64,000 nt of DNA from a virus, in the IMG/VR virus record IMGVR_UViG_3300006914_000013, positions 1-64,000 of that record, one strand, 5' to 3'. Below the pieces are notes generated by a model. The model was not told where the DNA came from. It saw only the letters and a list, made by a program, of their open reading frames with translations, and did no database searches. The translations under genes and the position numbers were made by a program. This document shows, piece by piece, positions 1 to 5,927 of the stretch. Numbering within the stretch: position 1 is the first letter of the stretch; each line of letters begins with the position of its first letter.

Positions 1-120
1 ATAGCTCAGGCCATCCACCCGGTGGTGCCAGAACTCGGTGATCAACTGGTCATTGATTTGCAGGCGGTAGTGGTGCCCCTTCTTCGGGTGCCGCTTGCCG
101 GTGTTGATGATCGCGATCAT
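1..120 (-). CDS. Small hypothetical protein (C-terminus outside the window)
   Basis: Forty codons are visible, starting MIAIINTGKRHPKKGHHY; the 3' end lies beyond base 1. The start ATG (118-120) overlaps the stop of the upstream membrane-protein gene in an ATGA arrangement, which is typical of translational coupling and supports the start. The N-terminus is basic and rich in His and Lys, then reads like a small beta-strand protein. No family recognised. Confidence 0.6.
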   Translation of the reverse strand, partial: MIAIINTGKRHPKKGHHYRLQINDQLITEFWHHRVDGLSY

Positions 121-563
121 GGATGCACGACCTTGGCCGTCGCCATGATCTGACGCTCACGGCGACGGGCCAGCCAACGAGTGGGCGACGGTAGCATGTC
201 GCGGATTCTCGGTTGGACGTAGGGCTGGTTGCGCTGCTCGACCAGAAACTGGTGCAGCCGCGTCATCGACTCCACCGCCTTGGAATACGGCGTGGCCAAC
301 GCCAGCCGTGCGTCCTCGGGCAGATCATCGAAGTCCGCCTGCAACTGGATCAGGTCTTTGGCCACCGAGCGTTCTTCGTCGATCCGCCGTTGCAGGATGT
401 CGGCCCAGCCTGCCAAACAGCCAAGCTTCCAGGACAGCCACATGCCGAGGATTATCCCGAGAATCGGCATGTCCACGACCATCGACCACACTTGGATGAA
501 CACCTGGATCGCGACCACCGCGAGGAACAGGTTAGATTTGAAAAACGCCCGAAGTGTTTTCAA
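117..563 (-). CDS. Small inner-membrane protein, function unknown
   Basis: 148 residues. A short basic N-terminus (MKTLRAFFKSN) is followed by a hydrophobic segment at about residues 11-28 and a second at about 33-53, so two membrane passes are likely. The rest is a soluble, charged, helical tail with an Arg-rich C-terminus. The start is TTG, preceded at a good distance by GGGA; no in-frame ATG competes. It sits in a minus-strand operon below csrA with an 11-base gap to the gene upstream and ATGA coupling to the gene downstream. Possible roles such as a superinfection or membrane-remodelling factor are guesses only. Confidence 0.6.
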   Translation of the reverse strand: MKTLRAFFKSNLFLAVVAIQVFIQVWSMVVDMPILGIILGMWLSWKLGCLAGWADILQRRIDEERSVAKDLIQLQADFDDLPEDARLALATPYSKAVESMTRLHQFLVEQRNQPYVQPRIRDMLPSPTRWLARRRERQIMATAKVVHP

Positions 564-574
564 TTGGTAGTCCC

Positions 575-955
575 TTACTCTGGCTTTATCGACTGATACG
601 CTTCGACCCCGAGACGTTCAGCCAACCGGCGAACTAACTTCTGCGCCGGGGTCTGAAACTTCAAACTGGACTCTTGGCGGTAGCGCCCGTCGTGCCAGGT
701 GACGTACTCGAAAAGCTCAAGCGCTTCGCGCAGCAGATCGGTGTCGTCATGCTGGAACTCGACCCACTCGCCGATGCGTTTCATGCGGACTTCGAAGTCA
801 TCCGGCAACCGGCTGTGCAACTGGCCGGTGTGGATGTTGCGGTAGATTTTGGTGTCGTGGCCACGGTCGGTACCGGCACCGATGCAGTCGCCCAGTAGTT
901 CGTAGGTGTCGTCTTTGTCGAGGTACTGGTACAGCTGTTTCGGGGTGTTAGGCAT
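575..955 (-). CDS. Hypothetical protein
   Basis: 126 residues, no membrane segment or signal peptide. It begins MPNTPKQLYQYLDKDDTYEL and ends with a basic helix (LVRRLAERLGVEAY). The ATG follows AAGGGA at a normal distance and overlaps the end of the upstream gene by 8 bases, so the two are probably translated together. Soluble and acidic in the middle. Family not recognised. Confidence 0.65.
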   Translation of the reverse strand: MPNTPKQLYQYLDKDDTYELLGDCIGAGTDRGHDTKIYRNIHTGQLHSRLPDDFEVRMKRIGEWVEFQHDDTDLLREALELFEYVTWHDGRYRQESSLKFQTPAQKLVRRLAERLGVEAYQSIKPE

Positions 956-1223
956 TGGTGATTCCCTTCGGTTGGGGGAACAATCCGCGCAGTTCAGGCT
1001 GGTTCATGAACTCGCGAACCTCGGCCAACGTGCTTTCGCTGTCGAACTTTGAGAATAGACGCTGAGCCCGAATATCACCGTCAGCGGTGTCGTCGAAGTC
1101 CAGCCGGATCACGCTCGACACCGCTCCGGGCATGGCGAAACGCAGCTGCACGCAGTGACCATCCAGCGTCACTAGCACCTGCCCGGTGTCCTCGGCCCAA
1201 TAGAGTTTGGCGAATTCTTGCAC
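948..1223 (-). CDS. Hypothetical protein
   Basis: 91 residues, starting with GTG at 1221-1223 behind AGGGAG with an 8-base spacer. The sequence alternates hydrophobic and charged residues (QVLVTLDGHCVQLRF, SSVIRLDFDD), suggesting a small beta-rich domain followed by a helix. It lies directly downstream of csrA in the same direction, so the two are probably co-transcribed. No family recognised. Confidence 0.6.
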   Translation of the reverse strand: MQEFAKLYWAEDTGQVLVTLDGHCVQLRFAMPGAVSSVIRLDFDDTADGDIRAQRLFSKFDSESTLAEVREFMNQPELRGLFPQPKGITNA

Positions 1224-1254
1224 GGTGAAAACTCCCTGTTGTGTGGCTGTCCGT

Positions 1255-1449
1255 TCAGTCGTCGACGGCTTCCGTCACCGCGACTTTTTCCGCCTGTATG
1301 CGGTTGTAGATTTCTTCGCGATGCACTTCGACGCCCTTGGGTGCGGCAATGCCAATGCGCACTTGCAGGCCGCTGACACCGAGCACGGTGATGCGGATGT
1401 CGTCGCCAACCATGATGGTTTCGTGAACGCGGCGGGTCAGTATCAACAT
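1255..1449 (-). CDS. csrA: CsrA/RsmA-family translational regulator
   Basis: 64 residues beginning [17 protein letters not shown], followed by [24 protein letters not shown] split over the rest of the domain. This is the full CsrA fold: residues Leu4 and Arg6-7 of the first strand and the VHREEI segment with the RNA-contacting Arg near position 44 are all present. CsrA dimers bind GGA motifs in mRNA leaders and usually block ribosome entry. I chose this ATG because it restores the canonical N-terminus and follows AAGGAG. The leader reads ACAAGGAGAAGGACATG, which itself resembles a CsrA target, so autoregulation is plausible. First gene of the leftward operon; Pseudomonas hosts carry their own RsmA, so this copy could mimic or override it. 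Confidence 0.93.
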   Translation of the reverse strand: MLILTRRVHETIMVGDDIRITVLGVSGLQVRIGIAAPKGVEVHREEIYNRIQAEKVAVTEAVDD

Positions 1450-1607
1450 TGTCCTTCTCCTTGTTGTTTTGGTGGGCATTCCTGGTACTAGGCGCAGCAC
1501 GTTACATATCTCGTACAAATCTGAACAGATGCTGAACGTAATATTAATTAAATCGTTCAAACCCCTGCTCGTTCCCCAAGGTGGGGGTTACAGCACCCGC
1601 AAAGGAC

Positions 1608-1630
1608 GGCCAGAAGCTGGCCCCTTTTTT
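1608..1630 (+). terminator. Rho-independent terminator-like hairpin
   Basis: Stem GGCCAG (1608-1613) pairs with CTGGCC (1617-1622) across an AAG loop and is followed by CC and six T (1625-1630). The orientation is plus, yet no plus-strand gene lies upstream in the window, so it may end an unannotated RNA or block read-through. Confidence 0.55.
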
Positions 1631-2022
1631 GCTCCCACTGGCGTGCGAGCCCCTGCGTCCGGCCCTTGAAAAAAGGCCTTCCACATGACTCCACGCAGTG
1701 GGGATTTTCAGGTCAAAACCTGCTCCCACTCCCAGCTGGCGTTCCGCACCTTCGGGGTTTAGCGTTACAAGCGCCCCCGGCCCGTCTCGGCGTGCGGCAA
1801 GTGTGGGATTTGGGACAGTCGACGGCGCCTGTGTCTGGGTAATACGCCGCCCTGCCATTGCCTTCTCGACCCATTTCGGGGTTCGCACACTTGGCTATAC
1901 CGACCCCCCTAAGACGATGATCCTTGTGGGGGGTTCTACGCACTGCGGCCCAATAGGCGAACGAACGCCCCATCTTGATCCAGACGCGCAATGGAAGGGT
2001 TACGGGGTTGAGGCGGGCATGG

Positions 2023-2052
2023 TTGAACACACGAACAATATTCGCGTATACT
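2023..2052 (+). promoter_or_regulatory. Sigma-70-like promoter for a small RNA
   Basis: A -35 box TTGAAC (2023-2028) and a -10 box TATACT (2047-2052) are separated by 18 bases. Transcription would begin near 2058, just ahead of a set of stems that ends in a terminator. The same -10 hexamer occurs at 4814-4819. Confidence 0.55.
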
Positions 2053-2057
2053 TTTTA

Positions 2058-2168
2058 GACCCGGTCTCGTATCCCGCCGACGAAAGCAGAATTCCCCGAG
2101 ACCTTGACTGGAGGTGCTTGTAACACCCGCCAGTCCGATGAGCCCTCGCCTAACAGCGGGGGCTTTTT
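2058..2168 (+). ncRNA. Putative structured small RNA
   Basis: Three helices can be drawn. Stem A pairs GGTCTCG (2063-2069) with CGAGACC (2097-2103). Stem B pairs GACTGG (2106-2111) with CCAGTC (2130-2135) and continues as GGTG (2113-2116) with CACC (2124-2127). A terminator follows: GCCCTCGC (2142-2149) with GCGGGGGC (2156-2163) and then TTTTT. With the promoter at 2023-2052 this gives a transcript of roughly 110 bases. No open reading frame with a ribosome site lies inside it. I do not recognise the RNA family. A regulatory antisense RNA, a protein-binding decoy or a leader are all possible. Confidence 0.5.
2142..2168 (+). terminator. Rho-independent terminator
   Basis: Eight-base-pair stem (2142-2149 with 2156-2163, one G-T pair), six-base loop CTAACA, followed by TTTTT at 2164-2168. 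It ends the putative small RNA that starts near 2058. Confidence 0.7.
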
Positions 2169-2198
2169 CGTTTATGGTCAATAGGATACGGAGCATTA

Positions 2199-2234
2199 GG
2201 GGGTAAAGACAACCAAGCCTCCATCTTTACCCCC
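2199..2234. repeat. Perfect 11-bp inverted repeat
   Basis: GGGGGTAAAGA (2199-2209) is the exact reverse complement of TCTTTACCCCC (2224-2234), with a 14-base loop. There is no T-run after it on plus, so it is not a standard terminator. It is followed by more hairpins: TTGTC-G-GACAA near 2274, GCGAAA/TTTCGC (2324-2329 with 2345-2350) and TCAAAAC/GTTTTGA (2358-2364 with 2370-2376). Confidence 0.6.
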
Positions 2235-2505
2235 CTTGACATTCACAAAAGTGCCATCAAAAGGCCCGTCTTGTCGGACAATTTCTGGCGCCAAAGCCTT
2301 GTCAGAAAAGGTTCCCAGCACAAGCGAAAAAATAGTTAAAAAACTTTCGCGAGGGGGTCAAAACACCCGGTTTTGAGGCCTCTGTTGCCTCGATTTTGAA
2401 GCAACGCAAAATTTTTTCGCGATCCTGACCTAGTCTTAAACCCAAGGCCGCGAGTGTTTCACCCATCCGAAGACGGCCGAGCTGATTTTCTGCATAGGTC
2501 TCCCC

Positions 2506-2796
2506 ATGAGCGAAATCACACCTGAAGCGCTGGTGCTTTGCCGGCTGGACGAAGTACGCCACACGTTGGTGATTGCTGGTGTCTACACCCACCCCGAAGA
2601 AGCCGAAGCCCACCAGGCCCAGCTGCCTGAGAGTTGCAGCCCGGTGATCATCCCGATGAGCATGGCCGACGCCCTGACCGCCCTGCGCGAGGAAGGCAAA
2701 GGCGAGTTCGAACACATCTTTGAACAACGCCTGTCGCGCCTGGCCGAGCGTGTCAGCCAGCTGACCGCCGTGGTCGCCGCGAAGAAGGTGGCGTGA
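2506..2796 (+). CDS. Hypothetical protein
   Basis: 96 residues, first gene of the rightward cluster. Starts MSEITPEALVLCRLDEVRHT. The second half (EHIFEQRLSRLAERVSQLTA) is a likely amphipathic helix or short coiled coil. No membrane segment. The stop overlaps the start of the endolysin gene. Function unknown; the coupling suggests production together with the endolysin. Confidence 0.6.
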   Translation: MSEITPEALVLCRLDEVRHTLVIAGVYTHPEEAEAHQAQLPESCSPVIIPMSMADALTALREEGKGEFEHIFEQRLSRLAERVSQLTAVVAAKKVA

Positions 2797-3380
2797 TGGC
2801 GTTGATCACCCGCACACCGGAAATCGACAAGATCATCAATGAGCTGATCGGCATCGAGGGGGACGGAAATGGGCGCATCGACCCTAATGACGCCGGGGGT
2901 GCGACTCGCTTTGGGATCACCGAAGCGGTCGCCCGTGCCCACGGCTACAAGGGCGCCATGAAGGATCTGCCGCGGGACACCGCCGAGGTGATCTACCTGC
3001 GCAACTACTTCGTCGCGCCGCACTTCGACCAGGTGCTGCTGCGCAGTCGCGCATTGGCCGCCGAGCTGTTTGAAATCGAGGTTAACCTGCCACCAGGTCA
3101 GGCCGCGACCTTCCTGCAGCGTGCGCTCAACGCACTGAACGACCCGGACGGCGACGGTAAGGTAAACTACCCGCAACTGGAGCCGGACGGCGACCTGGGG
3201 CCGCAGAGTTTCATCGCCCTGGACGCCTTTCTGGCGCTGCGCAAGTCACAGGGCGAACACTGCCTGCTGGCCCTGATCAACAGCCAGCAAGCGGTGTATT
3301 ACCTCGGCCGCACCGAGGCGAGACCGAAAAACAAGAAGTACGTGTTTGGCTGGACGATGAACCGCATCCAGCTCGCGTAA
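2796..3380 (+). CDS. Endolysin, GH108 family muramidase with PG-binding C-domain
   Basis: 194 residues. The N-terminal half has the GH108 signature: a catalytic Glu in LIGIEGD (about residues 16-23), then DPNDAGGATRFGIT and a helix ending in EVIYLRNYF. The C-terminal half (PDGDLGPQSF, ALINSQQAVYY) fits the peptidoglycan-binding domain usually fused in this family. Such enzymes cut N-acetylmuramyl links of the cell wall at lysis. No signal peptide is seen, so a holin is needed for export. ATG at 2796 was preferred over an overlapping GTG at 2793. Its probable holin lies about 30 kb away at 32693. Confidence 0.85.
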   Translation: MALITRTPEIDKIINELIGIEGDGNGRIDPNDAGGATRFGITEAVARAHGYKGAMKDLPRDTAEVIYLRNYFVAPHFDQVLLRSRALAAELFEIEVNLPPGQAATFLQRALNALNDPDGDGKVNYPQLEPDGDLGPQSFIALDAFLALRKSQGEHCLLALINSQQAVYYLGRTEARPKNKKYVFGWTMNRIQLA

Positions 3381-3402
3381 CCACCTGAAAAGGATGATCC
3401 AC

Positions 3403-3771
3403 ATGGATTTGCACGACAAAGAAGAAATGCTACGCCGCGTGCGTGAGAGCGCAGCGCAGAACCCCGAAATTCTGCGCCGCATGGGCCTGATGCGTGGGAT
3501 GCTCGACAGCGCCAAGACAATCGCGGACATCGTGGCCGCCTACAAGATGGGGTGCATCCCACCCAACGCTTCGGCGGACCAGATCCGTGAAACCGAGCAG
3601 GCGCAGTTCGCGATCTGTCAGACGCTGATGAAAATGATGCTGGAAAAGTTCCGCGAAGGCGGCGATGCGCCGCAACAGTGGGTCGACGCGATCATGGACG
3701 AAATCGACCAGTACGCATCGCAGCGCATTGCCCTGATGTCAGCCAGCCGTGAAGGGCAGACCGGGCACTGA
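3403..3771 (+). CDS. Hypothetical protein, helical
   Basis: 122 residues. ATG at 3403 was chosen because AAGGA lies 8 bases upstream; the ATG at 3394 sits on top of that ribosome site. Rich in Met, Glu and Arg and probably mostly alpha-helical (KEEMLRRVRESAAQNPEI, QTLMKMMLEKFREGG). Lies just after the endolysin. No family recognised. Confidence 0.6.
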   Translation: MDLHDKEEMLRRVRESAAQNPEILRRMGLMRGMLDSAKTIADIVAAYKMGCIPPNASADQIRETEQAQFAICQTLMKMMLEKFREGGDAPQQWVDAIMDEIDQYASQRIALMSASREGQTGH

Positions 3772-3785
3772 TCCGCATAACATGA

Positions 3786-3813
3786 ATTGTGAGTTGTGAG
3801 TTGTGAATTGTGA
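3786..3813 (+). repeat. Four tandem copies of (A/G)TTGTGA
   Basis: Four exact 7-bp units, ATTGTGA, GTTGTGA, GTTGTGA, ATTGTGA, run head to tail from 3786 to 3813 and reach into the GTG start of the next gene. Related units occur at 56281-56301 and near 57977. The layout suggests a protein-binding array or slippage-prone microsatellite. Confidence 0.75.
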
Positions 3814-4145
3814 ATAAGCAAAAAGCGCCCCGGGTGGGCGCATTGCTGACCGAAGAACAGGTGCTCGATCAGGGCTTCCAGTTCGCCCGACAGCTGCCGG
3901 ATGGCAGCTGGTTGGCGGTGGCAAAGATGATCTACAACGGGCGCCTGTACGTCGATGTCAGGCACTGTTCTTTCGAGGCGTGCTACTGCTACAAAACGGT
4001 GGCCGAGGCCGTCGCGGCCATGCAGGCGTTTGACCCGGAAGTCGATGAAGAACCGCAAGGGTGGTTCAAAGACCCGAACACCAACCGCATCCGGCCTGAC
4101 GGCGACAAGTCGCGGGAAACCATCGGTTACGAAACCTACGACTGA
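3810..4145 (+). CDS. Hypothetical protein
   Basis: 111 residues from the GTG at 3810. An in-frame stop just upstream makes this the first possible start. It has no clear ribosome site, and a GTG about 8 codons further in is an alternative. The protein is soluble and rich in aromatic residues, with WFKDPNTNRIRPDGDKSRET near the end. The 3' end overlaps the 3' end of the convergent membrane-protein gene by 10 bases. The tandem TTGTGA repeat overlaps its start and may regulate it. Family unknown. Confidence 0.55.
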   Translation: MNKQKAPRVGALLTEEQVLDQGFQFARQLPDGSWLAVAKMIYNGRLYVDVRHCSFEACYCYKTVAEAVAAMQAFDPEVDEEPQGWFKDPNTNRIRPDGDKSRETIGYETYD

Positions 4146-4525
4146 CGCGGCTCCAGCCCCTCACGCGCCTTGGCCAACAACTGGGCGCGGCGGCGCTTGT
4201 TGCGCCAAGCCAGAAACTTCGCTGTCAGGCGCATCAGCACCACGCCCAAGGGTGTCAGCACCATGTAAACCAGCAGCAAGGCAGTGGCGAGCACGGCGAT
4301 CACCGCCTTGAGCACGCCCATCACGACCTCCAACACCCCATGCAGCAACCGCCACAACTGCCCGCCGCCGGTGCCTAACTCGATCGGCTCATCCTCATCC
4401 TTCACCCGGAAGGTTTCGGGCTTGACCAACAGCGCCCATACCGCCCACACCATGGTGCGCCAGGCTTTGAAAATCCCACAGTTGGGTCCCGTCAGTTTCA
4501 GTGCCACGTAGTCGTTGAGTCTCAT
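4136..4525 (-). CDS. Membrane protein with hydrophobic hairpin
   Basis: 129 residues. A moderately hydrophobic stretch occurs near residues 22-34, then a long strongly hydrophobic block at about 60-95 (VVMGVLKAVIAVLATALLLV and onward) that could cross the membrane once or twice. The C-terminus is very basic (AWRNKRRRAQLL), which predicts a cytoplasmic end. Start ATG 4525 overlaps the stop of the upstream gene (ATGA) and follows GGGAG. It resembles holins or superinfection-exclusion proteins only in general design. Not assigned. Confidence 0.6.
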   Translation of the reverse strand: MRLNDYVALKLTGPNCGIFKAWRTMVWAVWALLVKPETFRVKDEDEPIELGTGGGQLWRLLHGVLEVVMGVLKAVIAVLATALLLVYMVLTPLGVVLMRLTAKFLAWRNKRRRAQLLAKAREGLEPRQS

Positions 4526-4776
4526 TCGAACATTGCTCCCCTGATCAGTTCGTGGCATTGCGTTTGGGTGTACAGCCGCTTTGAACCGAGGGGCACCCAG
4601 ACCCCGTCAATTCGTACCCGGTAGTACCGGCCCCGCTGGTTCAAGATGACGGGTTCGCCGTCGCTGTTATCAAATTCCTCGGTCGGAAACTGCAACGCCG
4701 AGAACAGTTCAAACTTGGTGGCGCTGCCGTTACGCCGAACCCGAACAACCGTGTCGGGTCTCCGTACTTCTCCCAT
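4522..4776 (-). CDS. Hypothetical protein, SH3-like character
   Basis: 84 residues from the ATG at 4776, which follows a strong AGGAGG; a longer version from 4812 has no comparable site. The chain looks like a small beta-barrel: TVVRVRRNGSATKFELF, then RGRYYRVRIDGVWVPLGS. Transcribed leftward and coupled to the membrane-protein gene. No family assigned. Confidence 0.6.
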   Translation of the reverse strand: MGEVRRPDTVVRVRRNGSATKFELFSALQFPTEEFDNSDGEPVILNQRGRYYRVRIDGVWVPLGSKRLYTQTQCHELIRGAMFE

Positions 4777-4813
4777 TTCAGCCCTCCTGGACCGAGTAAA
4801 ACTGAACCCCACC

Positions 4814-4819
4814 TATACT
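4814..4819 (+). promoter_or_regulatory. Possible -10 element of the late operon
   Basis: TATACT at 4814-4819 matches the -10 box of the small RNA promoter. The expected -35 region (about 4791-4796, ACCGAG) is poor, so an activator may be needed. Transcription would start near 4826, immediately before a strongly folded leader that precedes the terminase genes. Confidence 0.35.
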
Positions 4820-4828
4820 GGGAAATAC

Positions 4829-4923
4829 CTTGCCGCGTATTTGCGGCAAGTCAAGCCGGGTGCAGGATACAGCCAGAGGCCTGATTACAGGCCCGCCGTC
4901 CATAAGGACACTGTAGCACCCGG
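4829..4923 (+). promoter_or_regulatory. Structured leader: hairpin plus three-way junction
   Basis: First a hairpin CTTGCCGC (4829-4836) with GCGGCAAG (4843-4850). Then a three-way junction. The outer helix is CCGGGTGC (4856-4863) with GCACCCGG (4916-4923), continued by TACAG (4868-4872) with CTGTA (4911-4915) after an unpaired AGGA. Inside it are GGCCTG (4878-4883) with CAGGCC (4888-4893) and GTCC (4898-4901) with GGAC (4906-4909). The region leads into the first late gene. It could be a cis-regulatory RNA or a CsrA target through the exposed AGGA. The class is not recognised. Confidence 0.5.
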
Positions 4924-4948
4924 GTTTTGCTACCTTGGGGGCACCATC

Positions 4949-5344
4949 TTGTCTCAATCCAGTGTGATTTCTCGCACGGGGCGCGGCTCCGGCATGTCTG
5001 CCGAAGAAGAAGCGTTCCAGAAGCTCGCCGCCAGCCTGATCAAACTGCCCTTCAACCCCGCCGTATTGTGTGGCTGGCGGGCGTTTGCGGAATGGTTGGA
5101 AATCCTCTCCGGGCTGAGCCTGGTCACGGACGGCCTAGCCGCCGATGGCCGCGGCCCCGCCGAGTTCATCAAACAGGCCACCGCCTGCGGCTGGGTGCGT
5201 TTCGAACTGACCCGCGAAACCATCATGGTCCGCTCAAAGATCGCCTACACCGTCGAGCCGCAACCGGTGCTGCTGATGCAGTCGACTGGGCTGGACCCGG
5301 ACGAAGTGCGGATCTACGACAGCAAAATTCTACGGCGGGGCTGA
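4949..5344 (+). CDS. Hypothetical protein, first gene of the late operon
   Basis: 131 residues from TTG at 4949. That start is favoured by TTGGGGG seven bases upstream, the same ribosome site used by the portal, decoration and capsid genes; GTG 4964 and ATG 4994 are alternatives. The conserved-looking part begins MSAEEEAFQKLAASLIKLP. It is Trp-rich and acidic, and ends SKILRRG. One base separates its stop from the next gene. It precedes the probable small terminase, so a packaging role is possible but unproven. Confidence 0.55.
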   Translation: MSQSSVISRTGRGSGMSAEEEAFQKLAASLIKLPFNPAVLCGWRAFAEWLEILSGLSLVTDGLAADGRGPAEFIKQATACGWVRFELTRETIMVRSKIAYTVEPQPVLLMQSTGLDPDEVRIYDSKILRRG

Positions 5345-5345
5345 C

Positions 5346-5927
5346 ATGAGCGAACTGTCTGATTTCGACGCGCCGGCCGTGCTCAAAGCGCCGCCGGAAC
5401 CGCCAAAGGCTGAAGGTTTGCAGCCAATGCCGGACGCCCTGGACGGCCCGATTGTGGGCATCAGTCCGCGTTCCGCGATGTTTGCCGAGACCGACATGGG
5501 GCGCACCGCCACCGGCCTGAGCGTGTTCATCCACGACTTCCTGCCGCGCCTGAACAAAGACCAGCTGCACAAGCTGGTGTCCGCCCTGCCCGCTGGCACC
5601 CTGGAAGTGACCGGCCAAGGCTACGGCGCCGACTTCTCGCTGGCCGATGAAATGGGCTTGCAGATCGTCGCGGTGCAGAACCTGCGGCAGCACGTTTTCC
5701 CCAACGGCCACCTGCGCGAAGGCTGCAACGTGCGCGAGGCAAAGGAAGTGCTGACCACCTGCAACATCATGATCAAGACCCTGATGGACAACCACGCCCG
5801 GATCATGTCGATGGAGCGCATGCGCGCCGTCGAAGCGGCGACCGTGGACATCCTGGTCGAGCTGAAAGATGAGCTGAAAGAGCAGTTCCTGGAACGCCTG
5901 CGCGTTCGGCTGGAGGGGCTGCAATGA
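5346..5927 (+). CDS. Probable terminase small subunit
   Basis: 193 residues. The N-terminus is Pro-rich and disordered; the C-terminal third is a long charged helix (ILVELKDELKEQFLERLRVR) suited to oligomerisation. The call rests mainly on position: directly upstream of, and overlapping by 4 bases (ATGA), the large terminase gene. Small terminases recognise the packaging site and form a ring. No helix-turn-helix was clearly visible, so this is an inference. Confidence 0.5.
   Translation: MSELSDFDAPAVLKAPPEPPKAEGLQPMPDALDGPIVGISPRSAMFAETDMGRTATGLSVFIHDFLPRLNKDQLHKLVSALPAGTLEVTGQGYGADFSLADEMGLQIVAVQNLRQHVFPNGHLREGCNVREAKEVLTTCNIMIKTLMDNHARIMSMERMRAVEAATVDILVELKDELKEQFLERLRVRLEGLQ

Larger units (their letters stand above)
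1450..2505. other. Long divergent noncoding region with hairpins
   Basis: About 1.05 kb without a credible protein gene, lying between the leftward csrA operon and the rightward endolysin cluster. The csrA-proximal part is AT-rich (TTAATTAA-like) and holds the direct repeat CTGAAC spaced by 11 bases near 1521-1537, a possible operator. Further right are a GC-rich inverted repeat (ACCCCCC 1903-1909 with GGGGGGT 1928-1934), a probable small RNA gene (2058-2168) and a run of hairpins (2199-2376). Short reading frames here have neither convincing ribosome sites nor recognisable proteins. It could hold a cos or pac site or an origin; nothing in the sequence decides between these. Confidence 0.6.

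Noticed and set aside
1861-1935. tRNA-like segment with GGGGTTCG
   Set aside because: No acceptor, D and anticodon stems can be formed around it.
1698-2123. Plus-strand 141-codon frame in the noncoding region
   Set aside because: No ribosome site, Pro/Arg-rich sequence without family resemblance, and it crosses the small RNA promoter and helices.
2057-2168. Hammerhead ribozyme in the small RNA (GATGAG and GAAA are present)
   Set aside because: The core reads CCGATGA, not CTGATGA, and the GAAA is not in a position that closes the three required stems.
1936-2196. Minus-strand 86-codon frame over the small RNA
   Set aside because: Runs antisense through the terminator and stems; no start signal; looks like chance.
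3786-3813. CRISPR array
   Set aside because: Units are 7 bp without spacers; no cas genes present.
4856-4923. tRNA or known riboswitch at the three-way junction
   Set aside because: Only two inner arms, no T-loop sequence, and no match to riboswitch consensus that I can recall.
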